Notes: generated by a model from the letters alone, not told the origin. Counted from the stretch's first letter, positions 8,223 to 16,287 are shown. The stretch is DNA of 23,398 nt from an uncultured Faecalibacterium sp. (GCA_934561115.1 CAKTFS010000026.1:1-23398); one strand, 5' to 3'. Made by a program: numbers and translations.

Positions 8223-9068
8223 TTACAGCCATTTTTCAAAGCAGCGCCCCAGCAGCACCCCGGCAGAGACCAGCACCGCCAGCCAGAGCCAGCCTGCACC
8301 GCCGGTCACCACCCACCCTGCCGCCAGAATGGCGGCAAAGGTACATACCGGCGGCACAGCGATCCGCAGGATGCGCAGCAGCTTTTCCCGCCGGGCGGGC
8401 AGTCCGGCGTCCAGCTGCTCTGGGTGCAGCGCATCGCAGCAGATCTCGTCCCGGTACTTGCCCGGGTTGCGGTAGGCCTTATACGCGATGCCGTCCAGCG
8501 AAAACTCCGGGTACATCCCCTCTTTGGTCAGGGCGAAGAGCATTTCCTTTTCCTCTGCATAGGCCTGCAAAGCCGCCGTAAACTCCTGCGGGGTGTTGAT
8601 GCTGCCCTGCGGGATAAAGAGAAAGTGCTTCTGATGCTGCACCTGTGCCAGCGTGCAGTAATCCTGCAGCCAGCCGGAGAAGAAGCCCTGCTGCGGGGCG
8701 GGACTTTCCATGCGGGTCAGGCAGGCGTCCACGTCCAGCGTGTCCGCCTGCGGAGCCTGCCGGGCAAGGTCGGCACAGAACTGCATGGCTGCTGCCAGCT
8801 GCGCCGCCTGCTGCTCCAGCACGGTCTGCTGGGCTTGCAGCGCCTGCTGCAGGGGCTGTTCCCCGCGCAGCACCGCCTTGATGGTGGGCAGCGGCACATC
8901 CAGCATCCGCAGCATACGGATGAGCTTTAGGGTGCGGACGTTCCCGGCGGTGTAATCGCGGTAGTCGTTGCCCTGCCTGCGCGCCGGTGTAAGAAGTCCT
9001 TCTTTTTCATAAAAGCGGATGTTCGGGGCGGACACGCCGCTTTGTTCGGAAGCCTGTTTGATGTTCAT
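8223..9068 (-). CDS. MerR-family transcription regulator with C-terminal membrane helices
   Basis: 281 residues. Residues 1-70 are a MerR winged helix (IKQASEQSGVSAPNIRFYEK, then LRMLDVPLPTIKAVL), followed by a glutamine-rich helix of about 79-110 that should be the dimer coiled coil. The middle (about 130-225) is unrecognised, and the last 50 residues hold two hydrophobic stretches, about 235-253 and 256-274. MerR proteins are normally soluble, so a membrane tether implies sensing of an envelope signal; a small group with this layout occurs in Firmicutes, function unknown to me. GGAGGTG eight bases before ATG 9068 decides the start; a longer frame to 9275 has no ribosome binding site and crosses the promoter. 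No obvious target gene is divergent, so the regulator may act on itself and on distant genes. Confidence 0.85.
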   Translation of the reverse strand: MNIKQASEQSGVSAPNIRFYEKEGLLTPARRQGNDYRDYTAGNVRTLKLIRMLRMLDVPLPTIKAVLRGEQPLQQALQAQQTVLEQQAAQLAAAMQFCADLARQAPQADTLDVDACLTRMESPAPQQGFFSGWLQDYCTLAQVQHQKHFLFIPQGSINTPQEFTAALQAYAEEKEMLFALTKEGMYPEFSLDGIAYKAYRNPGKYRDEICCDALHPEQLDAGLPARREKLLRILRIAVPPVCTFAAILAAGWVVTGGAGWLWLAVLVSAGVLLGRCFEKWL

Positions 9069-9087
9069 TTGCTTCACCTCCGCCCTT

Positions 9088-9118
9088 ACATTACACCTTA
9101 AAGCCAGTTGAAGGTCAA
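9088..9118 (-). promoter_or_regulatory. merR promoter with overlapping inverted repeat
   Basis: On the - strand TTGACC (9118-9113) is followed after 17 bases by TGTAAT, or after 19 bases by the poorer TAATGT. ACCTT (9095-9099) and AAGGT (9111-9115) form an inverted repeat with an 11-base centre inside the spacer, the place where MerR proteins bind and twist their promoters. Autoregulation is therefore likely. Confidence 0.6.
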
Positions 9119-9184
9119 GGGTTTTGCAAAAAAACATGGAAATCCTTTTGCTCCCGGTCAAGTTTCTAAAACTGATTTTCACAG

Positions 9185-9221
9185 TAAAAAGAGCCGCCGC
9201 ACAAAAATGTGCAGCGACTCT
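9185..9221 (-). terminator. Terminator of the prfA-coaE-aminopeptidase run
   Basis: AGAGCCGCCGCACA (9190-9203) pairs with TGTGCAGCGACTCT (9208-9221) with two mismatches and a four-base loop. The - strand copy ends in CTCTTTTTAC, a U-tract in the direction of the M18 gene, whose stop is 67 bases away. Confidence 0.7.
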
Positions 9222-9240
9222 GTAAAAAGATGTTTTTACG

Positions 9241-9287
9241 ATATGTATGTCACGGCCTGTGGCCGTGGCATACATATCTTTTTATTT
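9241..9287 (+). terminator. Long hairpin with + strand U-tract beside the aminopeptidase stop
   Basis: ATATGTATG (9241-9249) pairs with CATACATAT (9269-9277) and CACGGCC (9251-9257) with GGCCGTG (9261-9267) around a three-base loop; one T-G position is unpaired between. CTTTTTATTTTT follows on the + strand. Its U-tract points in the + direction although no + gene ends here; it may stop antisense transcription that runs on from the deacetylase, and may also protect the - strand mRNA end. Confidence 0.6.
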
Positions 9288-10691
9288 TTAGTCCGCAGAC
9301 TGGCAGAACAGACTGAAGGTGCGGTAAGCCATGTACAGGTCGGTCTTATGGATGACCTCGAAGGGAGAGTGCATGGACAGCACAGGCACGCCGAGATCCA
9401 GCACCTTGATGCCGCGGTTTGCCACATACTTGGCAATGGTGCCGCCGCCGCCCAGATCCAGACGGCCCATCTCGCCGATCTGCCATGCCACGTTGTTGGC
9501 ATCCAGCATACGGGTGATGTCGCCCACCAGCTCGGCGTTGGCGTCGCTGGCAGAGCTCTTGCCGCGGCTGCCGGTGTACTTGAAGATGGCAATGCCGCGG
9601 CCTGCGTAGGTGCCGTTCTGCTTTTCAAAAGCGCTTGCCCAGGAGGGGTCGAAGGCGGCGGTCACGTCCGCAGACAGGCACACGCTGTTGCGGAAGGCAA
9701 GGATATCGTCCTGACCGGCAGCGCGGCAGAGCATCTGCATAAAGTGGAACACATACATGCTCTGCATACCGGTCACGCCGTCGGAGCCGATCTCTTCCTT
9801 ATCGGTCAGCACGCAGATGGTGGTGTGCACGGGGTCCTTGGTCTCGATCTCGGCCAGCAGTGCGGGGTAAGCATCCACGCGGTCATCGTGACCGTAGGCA
9901 CCGATCATGGAGCGGTCAAAGCCCACGTCGCGTGCCTTGGCAGCGGGCACGACTTCGATCTCGGCGCGGGTGAAGTCGCGCTCGGTGATGCCGTACTTCT
10001 GGTTCAGCAGGATGAGGGTGTTCAGCTTGACAGCCTCCTTGACGTCCTCTTCCTCCACGGCGTCAGAGCCGATGAGCACGTTCAGCTCCTCGCCCTTGAT
10101 GCCCTCGCTGAGCTTGCGCTCGTTCTGCTCGGCACCCAGATGGGGCAGCAGGTCGGTGATGCAGAACACGGGATCGTTCTCGTCCTCACCGATGGCAAAG
10201 TTGACGCTGGAGCCGTCGGCGCGGGTGAACACGCCGTGGATGGCCAGCGGGATGGTAGCCCACTGGTACTTGCGCACGCCGCCGTAGTAGTGGGTGCGGA
10301 AGTAGCTCATGTGGTCAGACTCGTACAGGGGGTTGGGGCGCAGGTCCAGACGGGGGCAGTCGGTGTGGGCGATGACCAGACGGAAGCCCTCCTCGTAGGG
10401 CTTCTGGCCGATGGTAGCCGCCACAACGGCCTTGTTCTCCTGGATAAAGTAGACCTTCTCGCCGGGGGCGTAGGCCTTTTTGGGCTCAAAAGCCTTGTAG
10501 CCGGCAGCCAGCAGCATCTGCTCGCTGACAACGGCAGCCTCGCGCTCGGTCTTGGCGCTGTCCATAAATTTCTTGTAGCCCTCGGCAAAGGCAGCAGCCT
10601 TTTCCTTTACATCTGCCTGCTTGTCGGCAGCGTATTCGGGGGTGTAGAGCAGCTTTTCGGCGTACTCTTTTGCAGTAAGTTTCTCGCTCAT
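9288..10691 (-). CDS. M18-family metalloaminopeptidase
   Basis: 467 residues, cytoplasmic, a two-metal exopeptidase that removes N-terminal residues (acidic or hydrophobic in known members) from peptides. Metal and catalytic motifs of the family are present: IAHTDCPRLDL (His109, Asp111), AYGHDDR (Asp269/Asp270), DKEEIGSDG (Glu299/Glu300) and a late MHSPFEVIHKTD (His near 442). Length and composition fit the clostridial M18 group (often called aminopeptidase 1, apeA); some members form dodecamers. AAGGAG eight bases before ATG 10691 supports the start. It is the last gene of the run, 24 bases after the lytic transglycosylase, and is followed by two hairpins. Confidence 0.93.
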   Translation of the reverse strand: MSEKLTAKEYAEKLLYTPEYAADKQADVKEKAAAFAEGYKKFMDSAKTEREAAVVSEQMLLAAGYKAFEPKKAYAPGEKVYFIQENKAVVAATIGQKPYEEGFRLVIAHTDCPRLDLRPNPLYESDHMSYFRTHYYGGVRKYQWATIPLAIHGVFTRADGSSVNFAIGEDENDPVFCITDLLPHLGAEQNERKLSEGIKGEELNVLIGSDAVEEEDVKEAVKLNTLILLNQKYGITERDFTRAEIEVVPAAKARDVGFDRSMIGAYGHDDRVDAYPALLAEIETKDPVHTTICVLTDKEEIGSDGVTGMQSMYVFHFMQMLCRAAGQDDILAFRNSVCLSADVTAAFDPSWASAFEKQNGTYAGRGIAIFKYTGSRGKSSASDANAELVGDITRMLDANNVAWQIGEMGRLDLGGGGTIAKYVANRGIKVLDLGVPVLSMHSPFEVIHKTDLYMAYRTFSLFCQSAD

Positions 10692-10715
10692 GATTTTTTG
10701 CTCCTTAACTTTTTA

Positions 10716-11381
10716 TCATTGACCTGCGTACAGACGCTGATAGGTCTGGTAGCAGGCGGTGATCTTGTTGACGTAGTGGTGCATCTGGTTATAGGGGAAG
10801 CCTTGCAGCGTTTCCCCGTCTGCCGAGTGTTCCTCCATCTGCAGCAGCTGATCCACCGTGCCCCAGCCGCTGTGGTAAGCCGCTGCCGCCGTGGATACAT
10901 CGCCCTTGTAGCGCACCATGCAAAGGTGCAGGTAACAGCACCCGAACCGGATGGCGGTGTCGGGGTTGTAGAGGTCGGCAAAGGTCAGCTGCTCCTCCGG
11001 GGCGATCTTGCTGCGCATCCAGAGAAAGGTCTCCTCGGTCATCTGCATCAGCCCCCGGGCGTCCACGCTGGAGGTAGCCTGCGGGTCAAAGCCGCTTTCG
11101 GTGCGGATAAAGGCGTAGACTAAAAGCGGGTCCAGCTCATAGGCGGCTGCCCATTTTTCCACCAGCTGCTCGTACTTGCGGGGGTATAAAAATTGCTCTG
11201 CCCGGTTACACAAAGGCGGCACTGCACACACTGCCACCACCACTACCAAAAGCAGGGAAACCAGCCGCAGCAGTCGCCGCCGGCGGCGCTGCTGTTTACG
11301 AAGTCGCTGTTTTTCCCGCGCGGCGCGGCGCTCCCGGGCGGCTATGGGGTCGTAGGCTTTTTCATAATTTTGTTCATTCAA
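10716..11381 (-). CDS. Membrane-anchored lytic transglycosylase (SLT domain)
   Basis: 221 residues. A very basic N-terminus (QRLRKQQRRRRR) precedes one membrane helix at about 38-57, then an extracellular lysozyme-like SLT domain begins at about 75: ELDPLLVYAFIRTESGFDPQ with catalytic Glu95, ARGLMQMTEETFLWM, and AAAAYHSGWG. It should cleave the glycan strands of peptidoglycan to 1,6-anhydro ends. The only start in this frame is TTG at 11381, sharing TTGA with the coaE stop, so translation is probably coupled; AGAAGGGGG is some 18 bases upstream, too far for a normal site. There is no ATG before the domain. Linking a wall enzyme to coaE is a known clostridial arrangement, with no clear functional reason. 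Confidence 0.88.
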   Translation of the reverse strand: MNEQNYEKAYDPIAARERRAAREKQRLRKQQRRRRRLLRLVSLLLVVVVAVCAVPPLCNRAEQFLYPRKYEQLVEKWAAAYELDPLLVYAFIRTESGFDPQATSSVDARGLMQMTEETFLWMRSKIAPEEQLTFADLYNPDTAIRFGCCYLHLCMVRYKGDVSTAAAAYHSGWGTVDQLLQMEEHSADGETLQGFPYNQMHHYVNKITACYQTYQRLYAGQ

Positions 11382-11995
11382 AGCGATGCCGTCACGCCCC
11401 CTTCTGCCTGCAGCTGCTCACACAGGCGGGCGGCTGCGGCCTGCAGCGCCTCCAGCCCGGCATCGTTGTGCAGGGTGTAGTCCGCCTGTGCGGTCAGGGT
11501 CTGTTCCGGGGTCTGGGCGTTCAGGCGGCGGGCGGCCATCTCCGGCGAGATGCCGTCCCGCGCCACGATGCGCGCCACGCTGGTCTCAAAGGGCGCTGTG
11601 ACCACGCACAGGCGGTCGCACTCGGCCTGCGCCGCCGTGCCCACGATGACCGCACCATCCAGCACAAAAAGGGGCGCTCCGGCGGCCTGCGCCGCGCACT
11701 TTGCCGCCCGGATGCGTGCCACGATGGCAGGGTGGGTCAGGCTGTCCAGCGCGGCCTTGCCCTCCGGGGTGGCAAAGGCGCGGTCAGCCAGCAAACGGCG
11801 ATCCAGCGTACCGTCCGGGCGAAGGATATCCCCGCCGAACCGCGCCGCAAGCTGCGGCAGCAGCGGCGAGCCGGGCAGTAAGATCTCCCGGCTGAGCTGG
11901 TCGGCATCCGCCAGCGGCACGCCATGGGCGGCAAATACCGCCGTGACCGTGGACTTGCCGCAGCCGCTGCGCCCCGTGATGCCCAAGGTGATCAT
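11378..11995 (-). CDS. coaE: Dephospho-CoA kinase
   Basis: 205 residues, the normal size. It phosphorylates the 3' hydroxyl of dephospho-CoA with ATP, the last step of coenzyme A synthesis. The P-loop GRSGCGKS is at residues 8-15, the substrate region ADADQLSREIL follows at about 30-40, and LTHPAIVARI is the family HP motif. The middle has the short LID-like segment with EMAARRL. ATG 11995 overlaps the stop of the threonylcarbamoyl-AMP synthase gene (ATGA) and its own stop overlaps the next start, so the three central genes are translated as one unit. Confidence 0.95.
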   Translation of the reverse strand: MITLGITGRSGCGKSTVTAVFAAHGVPLADADQLSREILLPGSPLLPQLAARFGGDILRPDGTLDRRLLADRAFATPEGKAALDSLTHPAIVARIRAAKCAAQAAGAPLFVLDGAVIVGTAAQAECDRLCVVTAPFETSVARIVARDGISPEMAARRLNAQTPEQTLTAQADYTLHNDAGLEALQAAAARLCEQLQAEGGVTASL

Positions 11996-13026
11996 AGGTC
12001 GATCACCCGGAAGGCGGCGGCGCGGATCAGGCGGTTGTACACTGCCATGGACAGGCCGTCCTTCTGCGGGCAGCGGGCGTAGACCACGCCGTCGCCCTGC
12101 TCATCCAGTGCCCGCAGGGAGCGGAAGATGTGCTTTGCCTGATCGGCACCGTCCCCCTCGCGGCCGTATTCCACGCAGGGCACATCCAGCTTTGCGCTTT
12201 CGCCGGTAAAGCACAGGCAGCTGGGGTTCTCGTTTTTATGGGCGTCCAAATAGGCCTTGAACTGCTCAAATGTACCGTTGAGCAGGGTCACATCGGCCTT
12301 GGGGGCATAGTGCTTATACTTCATGCCCGGGCTGCGCACCACGGCACCCTCCGGCAGCTTTTCCAGAATAGCCTTGGACACCTCTACTTCTTCACCAAGG
12401 GCGCGTTCCAAATCCTCCAGCGTAATATGGCCGGGGCGGAACAGGGTGGGTTTTTCCCCCACCACCGACACCACGGTGCTCTCCACGCCCACATCGCACT
12501 CGCCGCCGTCCAGGATCAGCGGCAGGCGGCCGTCCATATCGGTGAACACGTCCTGTGCGTTGGTGGGGCTGGGCTTGCCGGAAAGGTTTGCGCTGGGGGC
12601 GGCAAAGGCGCAGCCGCTCTGCTGGATGACCGCCCGCGCCACCGGGTGGCTGGGCATACGGATGCCCACGGTATCCAGCCCGGCGCAGCATTCATCGGCC
12701 ACCTCCGGCCCGCGCGGCATGATGATGGTCAGCGGCCCGGGGCAGAAGGCTGCCATCAGCAGCTGGGCGCGCTCCGGCACCTCGCTGACAAGACCCGGCA
12801 GCATCTCCGGCCCGGTGACGTGGACGATGAGGGGGTTATCCTGCGGGCGTCCCTTGGCTACAAAGATATTGCGCACCGCTGCACCGTTGCGGGCATCGGC
12901 GGCAATGCCGTAGACCGTCTCGGTGGGCAGGGCTACAAGCTGTCCCTGCCGCAGCAGCTGTGCGGCTTCGGCCACGCCTGCTTCATCGGCAGGCAAAACT
13001 CTGGTTTTTATTTTCATACGAATCAT
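11992..13026 (-). CDS. tsaC: L-threonylcarbamoyladenylate synthase (Sua5/YwlC type)
   Basis: 344 residues. It makes threonylcarbamoyl-AMP from threonine, bicarbonate and ATP for the t6A37 modification of tRNAs that read ANN codons. The YrdC domain (about 12-200) shows PTETVYGIAADA, the KGR nucleotide motif at 58-60 and SAN at 145-147; a C-terminal Sua5 domain (about 215-344) makes this the long form, as in B. subtilis YwlC. ATG 13026 is chosen with AGAAAG upstream; ATG 13017 is also possible, and the frame continues open to 13143 without a sensible start. It lies 70 bases after prfA; a TATACT box occurs in the gap but no -35 box fits, and the small ACCCC/GGGGT hairpin there is too weak for a clear terminator. 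Confidence 0.94.
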   Translation of the reverse strand: MIRMKIKTRVLPADEAGVAEAAQLLRQGQLVALPTETVYGIAADARNGAAVRNIFVAKGRPQDNPLIVHVTGPEMLPGLVSEVPERAQLLMAAFCPGPLTIIMPRGPEVADECCAGLDTVGIRMPSHPVARAVIQQSGCAFAAPSANLSGKPSPTNAQDVFTDMDGRLPLILDGGECDVGVESTVVSVVGEKPTLFRPGHITLEDLERALGEEVEVSKAILEKLPEGAVVRSPGMKYKHYAPKADVTLLNGTFEQFKAYLDAHKNENPSCLCFTGESAKLDVPCVEYGREGDGADQAKHIFRSLRALDEQGDGVVYARCPQKDGLSMAVYNRLIRAAAFRVIDL

Positions 13027-13096
13027 CGTTCTTTCTATCTGTAAAGTATAGTTGCTTGTCAGTCGTTTTGGTGGTTTTGCACCCCAAAAACGGGGT

Positions 13097-14182
13097 TCAC
13101 CCACCCAGCTTTTGCAGCTTTTCGGTCTGCTCGCGGGTGGCAAGGGCGTCGATCACCTCGTCCAGATTGCCGTCCATGATCTTTTCCAGATTATGGACAG
13201 TCAGGCCGATGCGGTGGTCGGTGCAGCGGTCCTGCGGGAAGTTATAGGTGCGGATCTTCTCGCTGCGGTCGCCGGTACCTACCTGCCCCTGACGCTGAGC
13301 GTTGATGGCGTCCTGCTGTTCCTTCTGCTTTTGCGCCAGCAACCGGCTGCGCAGGATCTCCAAAGCCTTATCCTTGTTCTGGAACTGGCTGCGCTCGTTC
13401 TGGCACTCCACCACCGTACCCGTGGGGATATGGGTCACGCGGATGGCGCTGGAGGTCTTGTTGATGTGCTGACCGCCCGCACCGGAGGAGCGGAAGGTGT
13501 CGATGCGCAGGTCCTTCATGTCCAGCGCAAAGTCCACCTCCTCTGCCTGCGGCATTACCGCCACGGTGGCGGTAGAGGTGTGGATGCGGCCCTGGGTCTC
13601 GGTCTCCGGCACACGCTGTACCCGGTGCACACCGCTCTCGTACTTGAGGCGGTTATACGCACCTGCGCCGTCCACCGAGACGATGGCTTCCTTTACGCCG
13701 CCAAGCTCGGTCTCGTTCAGGTTGAGCACTTCCAGCGTCCAGCCGCGGTTCTGGGCGTACATGGTGTACATCCGCAGCAGGCTGTGGGCAAACAGGGCGG
13801 CTTCCTCGCCGCCGGCGCCGCCGCGGATCTCCATGATGACGTTTTTGCCGTCGTTCACGTCCTTGGGCAGCAGCAAAATTTTGAGATTATTTTCCAGCTT
13901 TGCCACATCTTGACTTTTTTCGCTGATTTCCTGCTGTATCATCTGCTTGAAGTCCGGGTCCAGTGAACCGGGCTCCTCCAGCAGGGCTTTGGCCTGCGCC
14001 AGATGATCCAGCGCGGTCTGCCAGTCCCGGTAAGCCTCCACCACCGGCTCGGTGTCGTGGTACTCCCGCATCAGCTTGCGGAACAGTGCCGGGTCGGCGG
14101 CGGTATCGGGCTGGTTCAGCCGCATGGAAAGCTCCTCAAAGCGGCGGCAGACCGCATCCATCCGGGAAGAAATATCTTGCAT
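13097..14182 (-). CDS. prfA: Peptide chain release factor 1
   Basis: 361 residues, the standard length. It recognises UAA and UAG in the ribosomal A site and triggers peptide release. The codon-reading tripeptide is PET (192-194, in RVPETETQGR, where RF1 has P-x-T and RF2 has SPF), and the catalytic GGQ is at 236-238 (SSGAGGQHINKTSSA). A GGAGGEEAAL loop is at 121-130. AAGGAG lies ten bases before ATG 14182. Many clostridia carry prmC, which methylates the GGQ glutamine, next to prfA; no prmC is present here. Downstream is the t6A gene, so this run gathers translation functions. Confidence 0.97.
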   Translation of the reverse strand: MQDISSRMDAVCRRFEELSMRLNQPDTAADPALFRKLMREYHDTEPVVEAYRDWQTALDHLAQAKALLEEPGSLDPDFKQMIQQEISEKSQDVAKLENNLKILLLPKDVNDGKNVIMEIRGGAGGEEAALFAHSLLRMYTMYAQNRGWTLEVLNLNETELGGVKEAIVSVDGAGAYNRLKYESGVHRVQRVPETETQGRIHTSTATVAVMPQAEEVDFALDMKDLRIDTFRSSGAGGQHINKTSSAIRVTHIPTGTVVECQNERSQFQNKDKALEILRSRLLAQKQKEQQDAINAQRQGQVGTGDRSEKIRTYNFPQDRCTDHRIGLTVHNLEKIMDGNLDEVIDALATREQTEKLQKLGG

Positions 14183-14232
14183 CCTTGCAGTTCTCCTTAC
14201 AAATTCGTTCCGGTCCGGGTGCGTTGGCCGCG

Positions 14233-14424
14233 CTACTGCACGCTGCCGGGCTTTACCACCTTTTTGATGTTCTTTTCAATTTTGGCGCGGGGCAGCATGA
14301 CCTCGCGTCCGCAGCCGGTGCAGCGGATCTTAAAATCCATGCCCACCCGCAGCACCTCGAAGCTGGATGCCCCGCAGGGGTGCTTTTTGCGGGTGAGGAT
14401 GGTATCTCCCACAGCGATGTCCAT
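14233..14424 (-). CDS. DUF951 family small protein
   Basis: 63 residues, basic. It begins MDIAVGDTILTRKKHPCGAS and has three cysteines, HPCG and a CTGCG pair, with FEVLRVGMDFKIRC between them; this looks like a small zinc-ribbon or SH3-like fold and matches the DUF951 family widespread in Firmicutes (B. subtilis YyzM-like). The function is not known. GGGAGAGG about nine bases upstream supports ATG 14424; the frame is open to 14628 but the upstream part has no family match. It is the first gene of the - strand run, 50 bases before prfA, so a translation-linked role would be reasonable but is unproved. Confidence 0.87.
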   Translation of the reverse strand: MDIAVGDTILTRKKHPCGASSFEVLRVGMDFKIRCTGCGREVMLPRAKIEKNIKKVVKPGSVQ

Positions 14425-14521
14425 ATTTATCCGACCTCTCCCTTCTTTGCCTGCCGCGCAAATGCCCGGCAGACCCAGTGTGTGCCGCTGCCCGCATAGC
14501 GGGTGCTGCGCATACAGATAT

Positions 14522-14550
14522 AGTATAATGCAAAGCCGCACAAAATGCAA
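14522..14550 (-). promoter_or_regulatory. Promoter of the DUF951-prfA run, overlapping a divergent -10 box
   Basis: On the - strand TTGCAT (14550-14545), 17 bases, TATACT (14527-14522). On the + strand TATAAT at 14524-14529 overlaps it and could serve the S1-domain gene, though no -35 box fits at 16-18 bases. The - strand leader then holds a CCCGC/GCGGG hairpin (14491-14503). Opposing promoters at one spot would compete. Confidence 0.5.
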
Positions 14551-14626
14551 ATATCTGCGCACACTGCTGCATATCGTTGTAGCATCGCACAGAGACCCGA
14601 AAACTATATAGAAAGAGGAATGAAAC

Positions 14627-15562
14627 ATGATGCAAGCTTATCGTACCGAAAACAGTTACCGTTCTGCCGCCCGCCTGTCCCCTGCCGAGCTGCGGGCTGC
14701 CATGGCCAGCGGCGAAATTTTGCAGGCCACCGCCCTTGCCTTTGATACCCGGCGGCAGCTGCGGTTTGAACTAGGCGGTGTAAAGGCGGTAATGCCCTTT
14801 GCCCAGTGCGCAGACGGTGCCGAGGCGGGCACCGTGCGGGATATTGCGGTGCTGACCCGGGTGGGACGCCCCACCTGTTTTGTCATCGAGGGGCTGGAAA
14901 CGGACGAGGACGGCGCGCCCTGCTACCGGCTTTCCCGCGCCGAGGCGCAGCGGCTGTGCAAGGCCGAGTATCTGGATACCCTTTCGCCCGGGGACATCCT
15001 GCCCTGCACGGTGACCCACATCGAGCCGTTTGGTGCGTTCTGTGACGTGGGCTGCGGCATCAGCGCCCTGCTGCCCATCGACTGCATGTCGGTAAGCCGC
15101 ATCTCCTCCCCTGCCGACCGGGTAAGCGTAGGGCAGCAAATTTTGTGCGCCATCAAGAACCGGGACGCACAGGGACGCTTTGTGCTGACCATCCGGGAGC
15201 TGCTGGGAACATGGGCAGAGAACGCCGCCCGGTTCACCGTGGGCGAAACGGTGGTGGGCATCGTGCGCAGCGTGGAGGAATACGGCACCTTTGTGGAAAT
15301 TGCGCCGAACCTTGCGGGCCTTGCGGAAAGCTGCACCGGCCTTGCGCCCGGACAGGCGGTAAGCGTCTACATCAAAAACATTCTGCCGGAAAAGATGAAG
15401 ATCAAATTAGTCATCGTGAACCACGCCCTGAGCCAGCCCCACCGGTTTGAGCTGCGGTACTTTGTCACCGAGGGACATCTGGACAAGTGGGTGTACTCCA
15501 CACCGGAATGCCCCAAGCGCATTGAGACAGATTTTGCCGTTGCGGCTTGCAATCCGGGCTGA
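14627..15562 (+). CDS. S1 RNA-binding domain protein
   Basis: 311 residues. Two S1-type OB folds can be seen: about 118-190 (SPGDILPCTVTHIEPFGAFC, then LLPIDCMSVSRI and FVLTIREL) and about 200-260 (FTVGETVVGIVRSVEEYGTF). The first 110 residues, with FELGGVKAVMPFAQC, look like a further degenerate S1-like fold. It probably binds RNA or ribosomes in the cytoplasm; it is far shorter than ribosomal protein S1 and its target is unknown. AAAGAGG upstream fits ATG 14627 or the next codon ATG 14630. It is divergent from DUF951-prfA and is followed by DUF4364 with a separate promoter. Confidence 0.85.
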   Translation: MMQAYRTENSYRSAARLSPAELRAAMASGEILQATALAFDTRRQLRFELGGVKAVMPFAQCADGAEAGTVRDIAVLTRVGRPTCFVIEGLETDEDGAPCYRLSRAEAQRLCKAEYLDTLSPGDILPCTVTHIEPFGAFCDVGCGISALLPIDCMSVSRISSPADRVSVGQQILCAIKNRDAQGRFVLTIRELLGTWAENAARFTVGETVVGIVRSVEEYGTFVEIAPNLAGLAESCTGLAPGQAVSVYIKNILPEKMKIKLVIVNHALSQPHRFELRYFVTEGHLDKWVYSTPECPKRIETDFAVAACNPG

Positions 15563-15575
15563 AAGCCTTTATACT
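15547..15575 (+). promoter_or_regulatory. Promoter of the DUF4364 gene
   Basis: TTGCAA (15547-15552), 17 bases, TATACT (15570-15575), straddling the stop of the S1-domain gene. The predicted 90-base leader contains an 8-bp perfect hairpin, CCGCTGCC/GGCAGCGG (15598-15622), without a U-tract. Confidence 0.6.
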
Positions 15576-15670
15576 AATAGAAAGAGTTTTTATCTGTCCG
15601 CTGCCCGCCCTTTTGGCAGCGGCGCAGACCTTTGATACCATGTGAAAGCGCAAGGGGGATGTAAGGAACG

Positions 15671-16222
15671 ATGAGCGCCAATGATGCTTTTACCGCCGGT
15701 GTCCGTCCCGGCGGCCTGACCAGCAGCACCGAGATCCGGCTGCTGCTGTGCTATCTGGTGAAAAACGCCGGTCCCATTACCCGGCAGGAGATCGAGAACG
15801 CCCTGATGGAGGAAGCCCTTGTCAACTATTTTGAGATCGGCTCCTGTCTGGACGATATCACAAAACAGGAACTGGTCACCCTGACCGGCGACAGCTACAC
15901 CATTACCGACAAGGGCCGCAAGGTGGCGCAGGAGCTGGCCTACGACCTGCCCCGCACCGTGCGGGAGCGGGCGGTGGCTGCCGTGCTGCGCTGCCAGACA
16001 TGGGCCCGCAAGGAGGCCAAGTACAGCGCCCGCATCACCGAAAAGGCCGACGGTCACTGCACCGTGCGCTGCACCGTAAAGGGACTGGACAGCGAGTTGT
16101 TCTGTCTGGAACTGGGCGCGCCCGACCGGCTGAGCGCCGAGCTGGTAAAAAAGCAGTTCATCCTGAAGGGCAACGAGATCTATCAGCTGCTCATCAACAA
16201 GCTGACCGAGGAAGAAAAATAA
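15671..16222 (+). CDS. DUF4364 family protein, winged-helix-like
   Basis: 183 residues, matching the DUF4364 family of Clostridia. Residues about 20-90 read like a winged helix: EIRLLLCYLVKNAGPITRQE, IGSCLDDITKQELVTLTGDS and YTITDKGRKVAQEL, as in PadR/MarR-type DNA-binding proteins. The second half, about 115-183, is a mixed alpha/beta segment. It may be a transcription regulator, but no target is known to me and none is divergent here. AAGGA seven bases before ATG 15671 supports the start. A strong terminator follows. Confidence 0.85.
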   Translation: MSANDAFTAGVRPGGLTSSTEIRLLLCYLVKNAGPITRQEIENALMEEALVNYFEIGSCLDDITKQELVTLTGDSYTITDKGRKVAQELAYDLPRTVRERAVAAVLRCQTWARKEAKYSARITEKADGHCTVRCTVKGLDSELFCLELGAPDRLSAELVKKQFILKGNEIYQLLINKLTEEEK

Positions 16223-16231
16223 GACAGAACG

Positions 16232-16277
16232 ATCCCCGCCCGCCGTAAGCAGAACTTACGGCGGGCGGGGATTTTTT
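16232..16277. terminator. Strong bidirectional terminator between DUF4364 and spoIVA
   Basis: An 18-bp perfect stem (16232-16249 with 16255-16272; arm begins ATCCCCGCCCGCC) closes a five-base loop and is followed by TTTTTT. The convergent spoIVA stop is 11 bases further, so both genes can use it. Confidence 0.9.
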
Positions 16278-16287
16278 CAGATACACC

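Noticed and set aside
9108..11123. 671-codon + strand frame opposite the aminopeptidase and transglycosylase
   Set aside because: Shadow of two certain genes; low-complexity His/Val/Gly composition and it crosses terminators and the merR promoter.
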